A stretch of DNA of 64,000 bases, from positions 498,001 through 562,000 of the forward strand of contig CAHIKZ030000027.1 in assembly GCA_903632075.3 (NCBI GenBank), read 5' to 3'. Shown in pieces: positions 24,956 through 37,352 of the stretch. The notes beneath the pieces are model-generated. The model was not told the DNA's origin. It saw nothing but the letters and a program-made list of their open reading frames with translations, and searched no databases. This DNA is from Acanthosepion pharaonis (Eukaryota; Mollusca; Cephalopoda; Sepiida; Sepiidae). Every line of letters starts with the position of its first letter. Within the stretch, counting starts at the first letter, position 1. Position numbers and translations under genes: made by a program.

Positions 24956-27527
24956 GTAATCATACTACGACTATCCCTCATAAAATAAAGCAAGAAATCA
25001 GTCTGTGGATGCAGCATCAAGAAGTGAAACCAGAGACAATACGAAGCACAATAGCACATTCACGTCGCACCGAAATTGTTCAAATTGAAGCACATGAACT
25101 TCAGGAAAAATAAAGGCCATATCAAAGCTGGCCGTTTTATGACAGAATTATGGCTCAGATGACGTCTTCTGATCTTGATACTTTGAAAGAGAAATTGATT
25201 GAAATTACTGTCACGAAACTCTTAGAGTGGGCAAGAATTAATGTGAAATATAGGAATTGACCATTGGAAAAATAAAAATATATTTTAAACAAATGCATGA
25301 TGAAAATGCAGTTGACTCTAGATTGACTACTAAACAGGATATTTGTTGAACTATGAAAAATGATTTCATCGCTTGGTTGCAGAAATAATTAAAAGATTTT
25401 CTCACTTATAAAATCCAGATTTATAATGTGGATTTCCTCTAAATGTGCAAAATATCGTTTGTGAAAATTTAAAAAGTCGAAAACTTAAAGTAAAATGTTT
25501 TGGTTTAACAAATGCCTATCCTGGCGATAATGACAGACCAGAATTATACCCAGAAATTAAAGACTGTAGAACTGTTGAGAAGAAACAGAACAAGGAAAGA
25601 TTTTAATGAACGAAACTAATTTGTTAACATTTCTAATTTCATATGGTAAAGATAGTTTTCCAAATTTAAGAACTACTTTGCAAATTTTGCTAACAAGTAG
25701 GATTTATGTTGAGAGTTGTGAAAGGTCCATTATCAAGCTGAAATTAATTATTACGTAAGATATACTTAATCTAAATTTTGATAATTGATATATTTGTACG
25801 ATCAAAAGCACAAAAGGTTCATATCTTATGATAAAGGAAATATAAGGGAACTACGAATACAAGAATTCTTACTGCATAAGATCTAGTTAAGTATATGTAA
25901 TGTTTTGTAAGCAAATAAAATGTAGTATTTGTAAAGTTACAAGATCTCAAGATCTAGTTAAGTATAAGTTAATGCTTTAATAAATAAGAGATGAATTTTA
26001 CCAACATGATGCTCTTAGAGGAAACCAAAATAGCAAAATGTAATATATCATTAACTTTTAAAAGAAATTTAAAGGTGTATGATTCTGTTTTACCTGAATC
26101 AACAGTTATAGTATTTTTCATAAGATAAAGAGACAAAAACAAAACGCAAAAAGAAAAAAGAAAAAACAGATGTTGGTGGTTATTTACAATCCTTTTAATT
26201 GACTTGATTTGAATTGTACACCTCTGTAGCGGACCGTAGGTTTACGTGTTGTTAAATTAGGAACACGTGTATTTATTCCTGCTAACAAAGCCGATATATA
26301 TATATATATATATCAAAAAATTTATGTATTAAACAACAAAATTTACAATGGACATAGACATTAACATTTGTGTTTGTGTGTGAACGTAAAGAGTTTGTAT
26401 TTTGGTGAATGTTCGTACGTACGTGTATGTGTGTATAATGTTCATGGCGTCTCCCACAAATGGGAAGACGCAATCTTCTGCAAGAGCTTACATTGTAGAT
26501 GTGTTCGTTGAAGATGAAGAAATGAAAAAGAGAACGAGGCAAGAAATCGCCCAATATTTATAATGTAGGGAGACCGACCCCTAGTGAACAATTAGGAAAT
26601 TAAGGAGGAGTTAACTCCGACACCTCCATTACATTAAGAATAGGAATTGTTGCGTTATGGGCACATACGCCGAAAATAATTAACACAGAACTAACTCAGT
26701 AATGATCAGTATAAGCCAATAAGCTCAAAAAATATAAATAACTCCTCATTTTGTTGATTCCCTGATTAGATAGATATATTTGCTTTAAGTTATGATAGGA
26801 ACTGTGTTCGGTCATCTACACAAAGCCCTACTCTGAGACGGAAAATATTTCTGGGACGATTCAAACAATCTAATAAGATGGTTGAACAATGGAATTTTTC
26901 AAAAATCGGCGATGTATCAATTCTTCGGTTTGAAAAAAAGGTATTACTTTCGTTTGCATCTTCGATATAAGCGAGTGAGAAACGCTCTTAGACAATCAAC
27001 AATCGATCTAAAAAATTTGGTCAGTCAACACAGCGACTGAATGGTGTATATTGGAATGTGCGCTCAGCAAAAGCAAAAATGGCTCAACGACAAAGACGAG
27101 GCGACAATCAAAAGTGATATTCCATCTTCATCTTCATCTTCATCTTCATCGTTACAGCGAAAACATTCAGTGATTGCTTTCAGGATTTTTTTCCCGATAC
27201 CAACAACTATATGTCAGACTCATATGAAGATAAAGTCCAATATAATATTGGCTTTGAGATATCAATTTATTTGTTAACATATTGACTGAAAAAGAATATT
27301 AAAATAAAATTCAATGTGTCAAAAGTCAAATGTTTTTTGCAAGAACGAAAACATAAATTCTACATATGACATAAACTATTCTTTTTTTTATAAATATATA
27401 AGTTATGGTATTTTATGATAGACAAAGTATAACATGATGTAGTGGCTTTAAACATAATAGCAGTAGAAGCTCTAAATAAACCTATCAGCAGTAGCTCTCG
27501 AATATAAAAACACGTGAACCCTAAATT

Positions 27528-27529
<2 letters not shown>

Positions 27530-27574
<45 letters not shown>
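27530..27574. repeat. (CT)n microsatellite
   Basis: About 22 CT units. Confidence 0.95.
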
Positions 27575-27576
<2 letters not shown>

Positions 27577-30244
27577 GTTTTTCCTCTTTCGACCTGGTGT
27601 CATGAATTTTTCACGCTGAAGCTAAAAGGGTTGCATACACTTCACCCATAAAAATACACAAAGTAAATTCCCACTATAACATATTCCTGAACATTTCGTT
27701 GTGTATACAATTTATGTCTAACAAAAGAATTGTTTTAAACTTTGCTTTTATTAATTTGTCTAATAAATGTTATCTTGCATTGCAAATCAGTTATTCTCCT
27801 TTTTTTGTGTGTACATGTACTCTTTTCAACACCATTATTTCATGTACTACAAAATATTCCCGTAAGAAACCTTACACATTTAATTATTGAAGTTGCTAAA
27901 CACTAAAATGAATATCACAAATTTTACAAGTAGACAATCGAACTACTCTTTATAAAAGAAGTAGATGTTTATAGAATCTCATGTCAATCATTCGAATCTT
28001 TTCGCTTTTATTCGAACACAGATTAATGGCATCGCAGAAATACACCAAACAGAATCTTCTAAGATCGACTTAAACTAAGGTATTTTCTAGAACACTGTGA
28101 GAGACAAAATGCATGATAAAAGGTTTAGGATAAAATGAAAGAGATATAAAGATACATATTGAGATAGAGAAACAAAAGCAGAATGAAATTGAAAGAACTT
28201 GGAATCAGGAAGCAGGGAAATAATGATATTTGATCCTTGGAATATTTGTGCCCCAAAAGAAATGCGAACATAATGCGGAAAAAAATTTCTCATTTTTATT
28301 TCGATAAAAATACGATGATTAAAACAACAGCAAAGGAAAGAAAAGAAGGAAGATAGGGTTTGCTTTTGAGGCGGACACGGGACTAGTTCCTTGATATGCA
28401 AATATCGTACCTGAGAGAAATTATTCTTTTAATCTTTGCATCATTCCACCTTATTTCCCCACTCTTTTTAACGCAAGTTGATAACTATACTGAAATGATA
28501 AAGCCTCATCTCGTTAATTTCTCTTATTGGCATCTTTGTCAGTAGGGAAGTATGAAGAACAGTTAACAAGAAAAGCAGGGCAAATACAAAAACTAAAATA
28601 TCAAAAAGAAAAGAAAGAGAGAAGGAGACGAGAGACTGAAAGAAATGAAAAGACAGAATGAGAAGGGGACAAAGTAGGAGAAGAGACGAAGTACAAGAGA
28701 AAAAGTGTGGAGAAACGTTGTTAAAAAGGCAAAAAAGTACAGAAAATGAAAGTGAAAGTGAAAGTGAAAGCGAAAAGCGAACAGTCTCAGAGGATTATTC
28801 ATCTACATATCTATTACATCTGTTCCTATATTTTTTACCTCACTTTCTTTACGTGAGTCCACACACACACACAGAGACATATACACACATACACAATTTA
28901 ATAGAAGCAAAACATAGATCGAAAAAGAATATTACAAAGAAGAGAAAAAAGAACTGAAAAGTTTGAATACAAAACAAAAATATGATAAAGAAAGCGAATT
29001 AACACGAATAAGAAGAGACATAACGAGAATCAACGCTAATTTTCCCACGATCTCCACTCATGGATAATAGTTTCTATGGTTTCCTCACAATACAATTAAA
29101 CCTTCGCAACAATGGACTTTCGTAGTGCTTTTCTTTGAAAGATTATATTATCATTCGCTTCAAGTTACAAATAATTCAACAAAACCATTGGCTTCGAGTG
29201 AATAAATCTAGTTTGAATGACAAAAAATCAACAACAATAAACCCCAGAAAAACGAGAATCGTCGGTGTGTCTCATTTTATAAAATACGGAATTGTTCTTA
29301 CAGATAAAAAAAAAAAAAATGAGTTGCCCGTACTTTGCGCCTTATTCTGCAACATTTTCTAACCTAATAAATCTGAGATCAATATTTTTGGTAATGATTC
29401 ATATGACATAAGTTTCTGCATTCAGCTCGAATATCTACAAGTACAGGATCCCTATCCAGGTATTTTGGTAGATAGGCGATGTGAATAATCAATGATTAAG
29501 AATTAATTAATATTATATAATTAATATATTAATATAAAATATTAATATTATATAATTATAATATTAATATAATTAACAAAATAAAAGCCATAATAAATCC
29601 CACAATTTTCTTTTTCCGTTTTAAAACACATTTAGCTTTATTAGTTTTATTGCATTATTTTTTTAAGTTTTAAAAGTTTTATTGCATTACTAATTTAAAA
29701 GATAGCCTGAATAATAATCTCAACAAAACAAACGGCGTAATCAGAACACACACGCACGTACACACACACGCATAAACACACAGATAAACAGACATACAGA
29801 AAAACGCGCTTACGTGTGACGCTTAGCAGAGATAAAATTTCTATCATTTATTTACACTTGTGGAATTACCCCACTTACCTAAGAAAAAAAAACGCCACTA
29901 GAGGACGTGTTCTGAACCTATAAATACATTTTCTATCATTTCTCTGTTTCCTTTTTTACTCAGGGACAGTAAGATGTAGGTCGAACGAGGAAAACGCTTT
30001 CCGCACTGGGGGATGCACACGCACGCACCTTTCACTTCATTTTCTCTAGGACTTATACAGATTTTACATACAAGAACAATTCACTAGTCTTTAAATGTTT
30101 TCATGCATGTTCATTGTTTTGCCAAATACATACAATATCATTGTCTTTGTCGCTCACAACAATGTAACTTTTTGTCCTGTTAATAATACATTATCTTTTA
30201 TTTGAATGTATATTGTTTTTAGTTTTAATTTTAATTTTATTACC

Positions 30245-30343
30245 CGGACTCACATACCGAGTCCGCAATTTTTGTTGTGGGGTAAACATACCCGGAGTCA
30301 CATGTTTCCCAACTCAAACACTAACGTACATACTCCCACAACA
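30245..30343. repeat. Nested short inverted repeats
   Basis: CGGACTC (loop ACATACC) GAGTCCG at 30245-30265, followed by TGTTGTGGG at 30273-30281 and its exact reverse complement CCCACAACA at 30335-30343. The inner start TGTGGGGT then ACCCGGA resembles the 5' end of the 0.7-kb element. It may be a small foldback or a short terminal-repeat element. Confidence 0.5.
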
Positions 30344-31520
30344 CGCTTTAATGTAAATTAACTTAGTCAATAGAAATAAGAAATTTAATCTGATAACAAA
30401 AATTTTGAAATTTTCTTTAGACACCAACGGCATCTTTTCAAAACCTTTAAAACCCAAATAATATTGGGTTTTTATAAACTTATAATTAATAGCAGATTTT
30501 TATTTTAATTTTGATAAAGAACATCAGCTTTTACGGTGATTGTTAATGTGTTAAGTTAGTGCTAGGCAACTGTATTGTAATTAAATAATACAGAAAATAC
30601 ACAACAACACTTGGGACTTGGCCATTAAAAGAAATGGAAACCAATTGAGATAAACACTATTGAAGTAATCGAATTATTGCAAAAGAATTCTGCTCCTAGA
30701 TAGCGTATTCTGTCTTCGTTAAATACCGTGACGGCTTTATCAGGTCGCAGCCATCCAACAAAAAGATGACTGGACATTATCATATTGCACATGTTGTTAT
30801 GTGAACAAAGGAAATTATTATTGTTCATGCATAGTTGAATAAATATGAACACAAAAGTTGTTGGGACGGTTGTTATTGATTGTGACGTTCATAAGAGTTT
30901 GTGTCAGCCATTAGGAATCGATTGTTATAAGTCAAGTTTTTCAAGAAATTGTAAGAACATTCGCTACATTTGTATTGATTTGAGATTACGTTTTAAAAAA
31001 TTATCAATAGATTAATATTAAACGAATTGTGCTGTAGTCTATTAAGGCTGCCTGGATTACATATATATTAGTCTGTAATAAATTTGGATATGTAATCCCG
31101 ACAAAGTTAAAAGTTATTGATATTTGGAAAAAACGTTCATGAAAGTATGTTTCGAAAATAATATCCGATAATGCATTTCGCCTCTAATGGCTTCATCAGA
31201 TGGATAACGAAAAGATGTGTTGTGTGTGTAGGCATTTGTGCGTGCTTAAAATAATTAAATCTTATATTATTTTTCCCAATCTGGCGTTGCTCAAGACTAA
31301 AAAATGAGAAAGAAAATGAGTGACATTTTAAAAAATTGTTTCACATTTTATATTCTCCGCTTTATTTTCTTTCTCAACATACTTTCATGAACGTTTTTCC
31401 AAAAAAACATATTAGCCTCTAAGTGTATACTGCATCTATTCACATAAGTATAGTATATATACATTGTGTGTATATATATATATATATATGTAAGCAAATA
31501 TATGGATATAGATCCGACAG

Positions 31521-31740
31521 TATGAAGAAAAATATATACGGAAAAAACAAACAAAAATCCTTATATGCAATTATGCTGTTTTAATGTTAATATGTCAACG
31601 TCGGACGTTTCGGTCTAATAAATATGAATATGTCCTGAAGATGGTTTATTAGACCGAAACGTCCGACGTTGACATATTAACATTAAAACAGCATAATTGC
31701 ATATAAGGATTTTTGTTTGTTTTTTCCGTATATATTTTTC

Positions 31741-31746
<6 letters not shown>
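31521..31746 (+). repeat. Perfect 102-bp inverted repeat with 22-bp spacer
   Basis: Arms 31521-31622 and 31645-31746 are exact reverse complements by base-by-base comparison. The right arm runs straight into a (TA)n tract, then a Tc1-like end. The arms contain GTCCGACGTTGACATATT, the 3' half of a hammerhead-like fold described separately. Confidence 0.9.
31627..31678 (+). ncRNA. Hammerhead-ribozyme-like motif (type I topology)
   Basis: In order: stem I strand AATATGTC, core CTGAAGA (fits CUGANGA), a stem-loop GGTTT-ATT-AGACC, core GAAA, a short stem III (ACGT-CCG-ACGT closed by A-T), a T at the cleavage position, then GACATATT, the exact complement of the stem I strand. One extra base (T at 31642) sits between CTGAAGA and stem II, which may weaken activity. 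Hammerheads of this minimal type are known in Penelope-like elements, and PLE fragments lie within 1-3 kb. Activity is inferred, not shown. Confidence 0.45.

Positions 31747-31780
<34 letters not shown>
31745..31780. repeat. (TA)n microsatellite
   Basis: TA repeats between the inverted-repeat arm and a Tc1-type terminal repeat. Confidence 0.95.
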
Positions 31781-31783
<3 letters not shown>

Positions 31784-32105
31784 TTGCAGCCAAAATGTTC
31801 AGAACGGCATTGTTTTCATCAGAAAAGTTGGTATAAGTTTTTATCAAAGTTGTTTTATATTCTATAATTTTCACTGACAATAAATACGATATTAATTGTT
31901 ATTGTCTGAGATTTTGGTGTAATTTTGAGAGGATAATACAAAAGTTATGGATGATTTAGCGATTTACTGCAAAACCCATGGCGGTCAAAATGATCAGAAC
32001 GGTTGAAAAAATAACAAAATAATCAAAAATGACAGAGAATACTGGAATTATTTAATATTTAGTGTGAAGACCTTTAGCTTCAATCACACTTTGACATCTT
32101 CGACT
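31781..32105 (-). mobile_element. Tc1-like transposon 3' end
   Basis: The terminal sequence CAGTTGCAGCCAAAATGTTC abuts TA repeats. On the minus strand the last codons of a Tc1 transposase are seen (SRRCQSVIEAKGLHTKY then stop), with the stop near 32055. The rest of the element is missing and PLE sequence follows. Confidence 0.65.
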
Positions 32106-32420
32106 GCAAGAGGAAATTAAATTTTCTACTGTGTGCATGTGTGAATATTGTTGTGTTATCAACTAATATCCGTCTAATATTATGTATATGGCTATGTTTT
32201 CCTAAAAAATGTTGTTTAATAGAACTAAGATCAGAAAGGTGACCGGTTAATCTACGGGAAAGCGTGGTTGTAGTAAAACTAATATATGTAGTGGGTTTAT
32301 TATTAATATCAGATTTACAATCTCTGAACTGTCATGTAAATTGATACACTACATTGGTTTTTGTAGAGGATTTAGTTGTATGGCTGTAGGGTTATTATTT
32401 AGCATCCCGCTACCACCTTT
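32105..32420 (-). mobile_element. Penelope-like element, GIY-YIG region fragment
   Basis: On the minus strand: TAIQLNPLQK, then VVYQFT and CKSDINNKPTTYISFTTTTL, SRRLTGHLSDLSSIKQHFLG. This is the GIY-YIG endonuclease region of PLEs (TYIG appears as TYIS). There is a frameshift and a stop upstream. Probably it is the 3' part of the same PLE as 33300-33693, separated from it by about 0.9 kb of unrelated sequence. Confidence 0.6.
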
Positions 32421-33299
32421 TTTTTATCAATATCAATTTTCGTACAAAAAGTGGATCACAGAGCTTATTCAGCTTAATAAATATTTTCAGAAAATCTCAA
32501 CTTCTAATTGGGCACTTAATATTTAATAACATCGACCTAGTTCTTGACCTGACCAGAGGGATAATTCCGTCAAAATCTATCAAGCTTCTGTGAGCCTATC
32601 ACGTGACCAAAGTTAGCAATAAAATATGAAACGTCTTTCATCTTCGACAGTGCGCCGATCGGAATCCTTTGAACACGTCACACAGTTCCAGGCTTTACGT
32701 TAAAATTCCTTAACATGATTCCAGCCTGAGAGAACACTCATTTACACAGCAATATTTTATGACGAACAATCAACTCAAGTTTTCTAAATTCAACTTAATA
32801 CACGAATCTTTTTCATACGCTTTCAAGCTCAGTGTTAATTATTGCAATTAACATAAACACATCTTGTTAAGAACCACTTACCCCAACTAGAATATTCTCT
32901 TCGAACAAGTGAAAACAAATCAAAGAGCGACAATTCCGTAAACCTTAAAGTAAGTCGTAAACAATATTTCTCTATTTCAAATACAAACTTGAACTGCTTA
33001 TTTTTTTTCTTAAATTACTATAATACCAAAGCACACTTTCTCATTATTGTAAAAACCATTCAACAAATTATAATCTATCAAACCAGAACTTTGACAACCT
33101 TTCATCTAAACATAAAAGGACATTTGAACTTTTTAAAACCACCTCTTTACTCCAGTTGTTTGTATTCTTTTTTTATATAAATATTTTAATTCATTGTTGT
33201 GCAAAAACTGTTGTTTCTCATGTTGTCTTTATTCTATGTTTATTGAATACTGAAATTTAATGTGAGAGGAAATTGTTAATTTGATCACGCAGCCTAATT

Positions 33300-33693
33300 T
33301 ACTCAATAATTGTTAATCAATATAATTTAATCCATTAACACAACTAGAGACAATAAGGTCAATTGTTTTAAATTTTTTATAATATATGATGAGCTAAACT
33401 TGTTTATTATTATTAATGGGTTTAACATTTCTACCTATTAGGTTTTTAAGTGTTGTTTCATCATGTTTGTAATTATTATGCATTTGGTTGCAATAGTATA
33501 AGTTAATAGTATTATGTTTATTTTGACGTACACTATTATAAATATTATCAATTTTGTTAGAGGTATTATTAAGTTTATTGAGATGCATTTTAATTTGTTG
33601 ATCAATGACGGAATTAGGGAATCCATTATTAACAAGTGTTTGCTTAATGTTATATAATTCTTTATAGAATATGGTTTTGGAACAAGGTATCAT
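33300..33693 (-). mobile_element. Penelope-like element, post-RT linker region
   Basis: KTIFYKELYNIKQTLVNNG, FPNSVIDQQIK, then INLYYCNQMHNNYKHDETTL and IGRNVKPIN. After one stop the same frame reads LIIYYKKFKT. This is the conserved segment between the reverse transcriptase and the GIY-YIG domain of PLEs. Decayed. Confidence 0.7.
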
Positions 33694-33695
33694 TT

Positions 33696-33770
33696 GTTTT
33701 TTGGGTTTTTTTTTTTTTTTTTGGGGGTTTTTGGGGGGTTTTTTTTGTTTGTTTTTTTTTCAAGTGGGGA
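33696..33770. repeat. Low-complexity T/G tract
   Basis: Runs of T interrupted by GGG, GGGGG and GGGGGG. It separates two PLE pieces of opposite orientation. Confidence 0.9.
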
Positions 33771-33779
33771 TTAAGTTTT

Positions 33780-34585
33780 AAGTTTAAGACCTAAAGAAAA
33801 TCCTATCACAAATTTTCATGTCGAACAGAAACCTCATTTAATCTTTAAACAAACACAAATTGAAGTTTTATACCAACAAATACTTCTATTGGAACAAAAC
33901 AAGTATATTACTACACAGGTAGGTTTAAAAGGATTACGTAAAGACGAATCTATTAAACAACATTATCATAAAACACACCTTTAATAAAAGCAGTCGCACA
34001 ACTAAAAAATAACAGCAGCATTGTTATCCGACGAGCTGATAAAACTAATACTTTCGTTATTTTAAACAAACAAGAGTTCCACTCAAAATTACAGCTATTT
34101 TGGACGAAATTTAAAAAGTTAAACAAAAACATCATTTCCCAACTTAAAAACCACATCAATAAACTTATTACTGCTAACAATGCTGAAACAGGATCTTATA
34201 AACTTCATAAGATTATGGGTGACTATCAACCTGGCTACCTTTATGGAAATGCAAAAATCGATTAAAAAAAGATCATCTCCTCCGACCTATCATTTCACAA
34301 ATACCTACACCAGTATATTACCTTTCAAAAAACCTTAACAAATTAATTACTCCATACCTCCCGAGTAAATATCGTATTAACTCCACAAAGGAATGTATAC
34401 AAATTCTTCGTGCTGTAAAATCAAACAACCAGATAATCGCATCTTTGGATGTACAAAATTTATTTACTAATGTTCCCGTCCATAAAACGATTGATATCAT
34501 TATCCGTGATGTATACAATCACACTTCTCTCCCACCCATCAATGTTAAACCCGCTATTTAAAAAAATATTATTAGCATGTACCTT
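33780..34585 (+). mobile_element. Penelope-like element, reverse-transcriptase N-terminal half
   Basis: Plus strand, with frameshifts: ENPITNFHVEQ, then RADKTNTFVILNKQEFHSKL, ETGSYKLHKIMGDYQPGYLY, then RPIISQIPT-type and IASLDVQNLFTNVPVHKTID. The last is the RT motif A of PLEs (LDVxxLFTNVP). It lacks motifs B-E. It lies head-to-head with the linker fragment at 33300-33693. Confidence 0.7.
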
Positions 34586-36282
34586 ATTCATTTGATCCAT
34601 GCATTGGACCAAGGTAAGCTTATCTGAAGAGAGTGAATTAAGAGTTAAGCAAGCTGGTCATGCAAACTCCTCTAAAACTAAACACATTCTTCATAAAGCG
34701 ATCAAGAAATTTGATCTGATTCTCATGTTGGCTTTACAAATAGGCAGCATATCATTTTAAATGTTTGGCAATAATAGACAAATATTAATAAAAACTGTTA
34801 ATTTTTTACGATGTCATATCGAAAGTCATGAGTTGGCAAGATCTAAATCGTAATGGTAGGTTTATAGACGTCAAGTTCAACACTCACTGAAAGTAACCGC
34901 ATGTAACATACAGGTGAAGAAGGTTATAAAGTACACCTGCCGAAATATTGATGATAAGAAACAAAAAAAAAAACAAAAAAAAACGAATTTCTATCAAAAT
35001 ATAAATGAACTAACATCGATGACTTCCCCGTAGTATTTAGTTAGCAATCAAGAGAAGTGCACAAGTATTTGTTAATATTTCGATGGTAATCTTTAGAGCA
35101 TATGCAAAGACAAAATTCAGCGTAGATTTATATGAAGATAGAAAGGCATACTAAACAAACAAGATAAAATTAGAATCACGCCTTAAACAAATAAAGAAAG
35201 AATACAATTTTTTTTCTCTATCTTATAATTTCATGGGCAAAGCGTGAAAAAATGTTCTTTTATAGGCAGCTCAGAACAATACTGCAATATTCATAGTTAA
35301 TTCTGTTCAGTACCGGCTTTAATATTTTAATATAAATTGCTTCTAGGATCTGTAGCTTGAATTTATTATTTTCTTGTTGTAAGATAGTTGTGTTGTCGAT
35401 CAGTAATTTTTTTATATTATATGAGGGTGATATCTTTTGTGCGTATTTAAAATTTGATGGTGCACCACGAAGAAAAATATGAATGACGTTTATAATATTT
35501 CAATGTATATATGATCTTATGATATCCGAGAACATTTTGAACGTCAGTGACAGAAACAAAATACGCTTTTTTTTCTTTCTATTTAAATGCTATGACCCGT
35601 CACCATTGTGGGAGCTGGGTGCCATCCCACAGAAAATCATTTCCTATCACCTCTTGAAAAGGATGTGAATCAATATCATTGTGCAAATTCTCACTGGTGG
35701 TCTAACTGACTTAAAGGTGACCCTACCTACAATGGCGACGAACCTCATGCATTATATAATTATACTTATGGGTTTTTATCAGAAAGCTCCAAGAGGATAA
35801 TGCAAAAAAAATTAAAAACATTTTTAAAATATTACATGAACATTTAAATATATAAAATATTTATTTTGTTCAAGAATCGATTCGGATGTAAATTTCAAAA
35901 GGTACAAGTTACACGGAGAAGTTTGAGAGAAAAAAAACAATGTTGTAAAGAGAATGAAAGACTATTTTCAATATATTTTTTATATTTATTATTTTTAATA
36001 TTCTTTGCTACAGCAGTACTCTCAATGCTACACTATTTCTTGGTACTTATATTCAAGAAATTAATTCTTGCTCTTTTGTATGTGGTGTTAGCCAAGTTAT
36101 AAAAAATGCTTAACATATTCGACGACATCCATAGGAAAATACACTATTTAAGATGAGATTTCTTAAGTTAGATTATGAAATTTATTTTGTTTTTATATAT
36201 CAAACGCAACCAACATTATTTTTGTTATAGTTTAGTTGCTAGAATAATAGTCGCTTAGTTTTACAACATGTAGGTTTTTGTT
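34586..36282. other. Intergenic sequence downstream of PLE fragments
   Basis: Near 34915-34950 GTGAAGAAGGTT ... CTGCCGAAA resembles a decayed retroelement 3' hairpin. The rest shows nothing recognisable. Confidence 0.4.
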
Positions 36283-36925
36283 TGTTTAAGCATCTCACTC
36301 CAAGCAAGGGGTTACAGAGAGTGAGAGCAAGAGTAAAGAGGAGTGTTTGAGGAAAGGATATAGAGAAGGAGGGGGATCAACATCAAGGCATCAGAAGATG
36401 TCGATTTACATTACATTTAATTATAGTTATCAGAGAAGCAAGTAGGGAGTTCCACAGTCGGAAAGTGCGAGAGAATAATCTGTTGGAGTAGAAGAGGCGG
36501 TTACATTTAACTGTTTCGTCAGTGAAAGGGTGGGACCGAGATGCCAACCTAGTGGTACGCTTAAATTCATGCAGCTGGGGTACCAGTGAAAGTAGCTTGT
36601 CAGAGCAGTTGCCATCAAAATATTTGTAAAAAAGACAGAGGGAAGCCACATGTAGACGAGATGCCAGATCAGGAACTATCACGTCTCAGGATTTTGTCTA
36701 GGACCTCGAGATGAACAGCGGGAGCACCAGACCATATATGGCAACAGACGAAGGAAAGGACGAATGGTCGATTTGTATATTTGAAGAATGGATTCAAGAG
36801 AGAGAAATCTTTTGGTGCGACACAGAGAACCAGCTTATTAAAAATCTTTGTTCCGTTATTCAATGACGGTTTTTGCATAGAGGCATTCAAGTAGGACTGA
36901 ACTTCAGTCACTGAAGTGACCACGG
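36283..36925 (-). mobile_element. Jockey/CR1-like LINE remnant, copy 2
   Basis: Minus strand: CCHIWSGAPAVHLEVLDKIL, then VPDLASRLHVASLCLFYKYF, CMNLS/LHEFKRTTRLASRSHP, FSRTFRLWNSLLAS and KCNVNRHLL. It has the same 3' tail landmarks as copy 1. A frameshift separates the first and second parts. Confidence 0.7.
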
Positions 36926-37138
36926 AAGATCAACAAAAGTAGTTTCGCTAATAATAACCTATATAGTTGTCCTCGATCACTATAATCTTAACCTGTTCAA
37001 GGCTAGGGTTAAGCGTTATCTTCTCCTGTTTGAACAAATTGCCTCCTAACGTGACCCTCTACATTGAGTGGCCGCCGGGCTTTGTACAGGAGGAACCTTA
37101 CTGTAAAAAAAAAAAAAACCTTTTTCAAATGAAAAAAT

Positions 37139-37352
37139 TGTCTTCTTTCTTTTTATGTGCCATGTCCTTTCAGGACGTAGATGATCATGGCTCTCCACCT
37201 CTTCCTCTATCCCTTGAAGCTCTCAACAAGTTCCTTCCATCTGCTTCCTCCCCCAAACCACGTTCTGTCATCCACTTGCTTAAGTCCGCCAGGTACGAAA
37301 CGCGTTGCTTTCCCTTGTCTCTCTTTCTCTCTATTCAACCCGTGAGTATACA
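37139..37352 (-). mobile_element. RTE-like LINE copy C, 3' end only
   Basis: Reverse complement of the tail of copy B: it matches the segment around 9060-9280, including GAGAGCCATGATC and the terminal CACATAAAAAGAAAG (read on the minus strand). It is about 210 bp, a strongly 5'-truncated insertion. Confidence 0.7.

Larger units (their letters stand above)
23990..30240. other. Long AT-rich stretch, no gene seen
   Basis: Microsatellites listed separately, plus (TTCATC)n near 27116-27150, (GTGAAA)n near 28748-28775 and an AT palindromic patch at 29495-29575. A purine-rich block covers 28590-28790. No ORF shows a domain. Confidence 0.5.
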
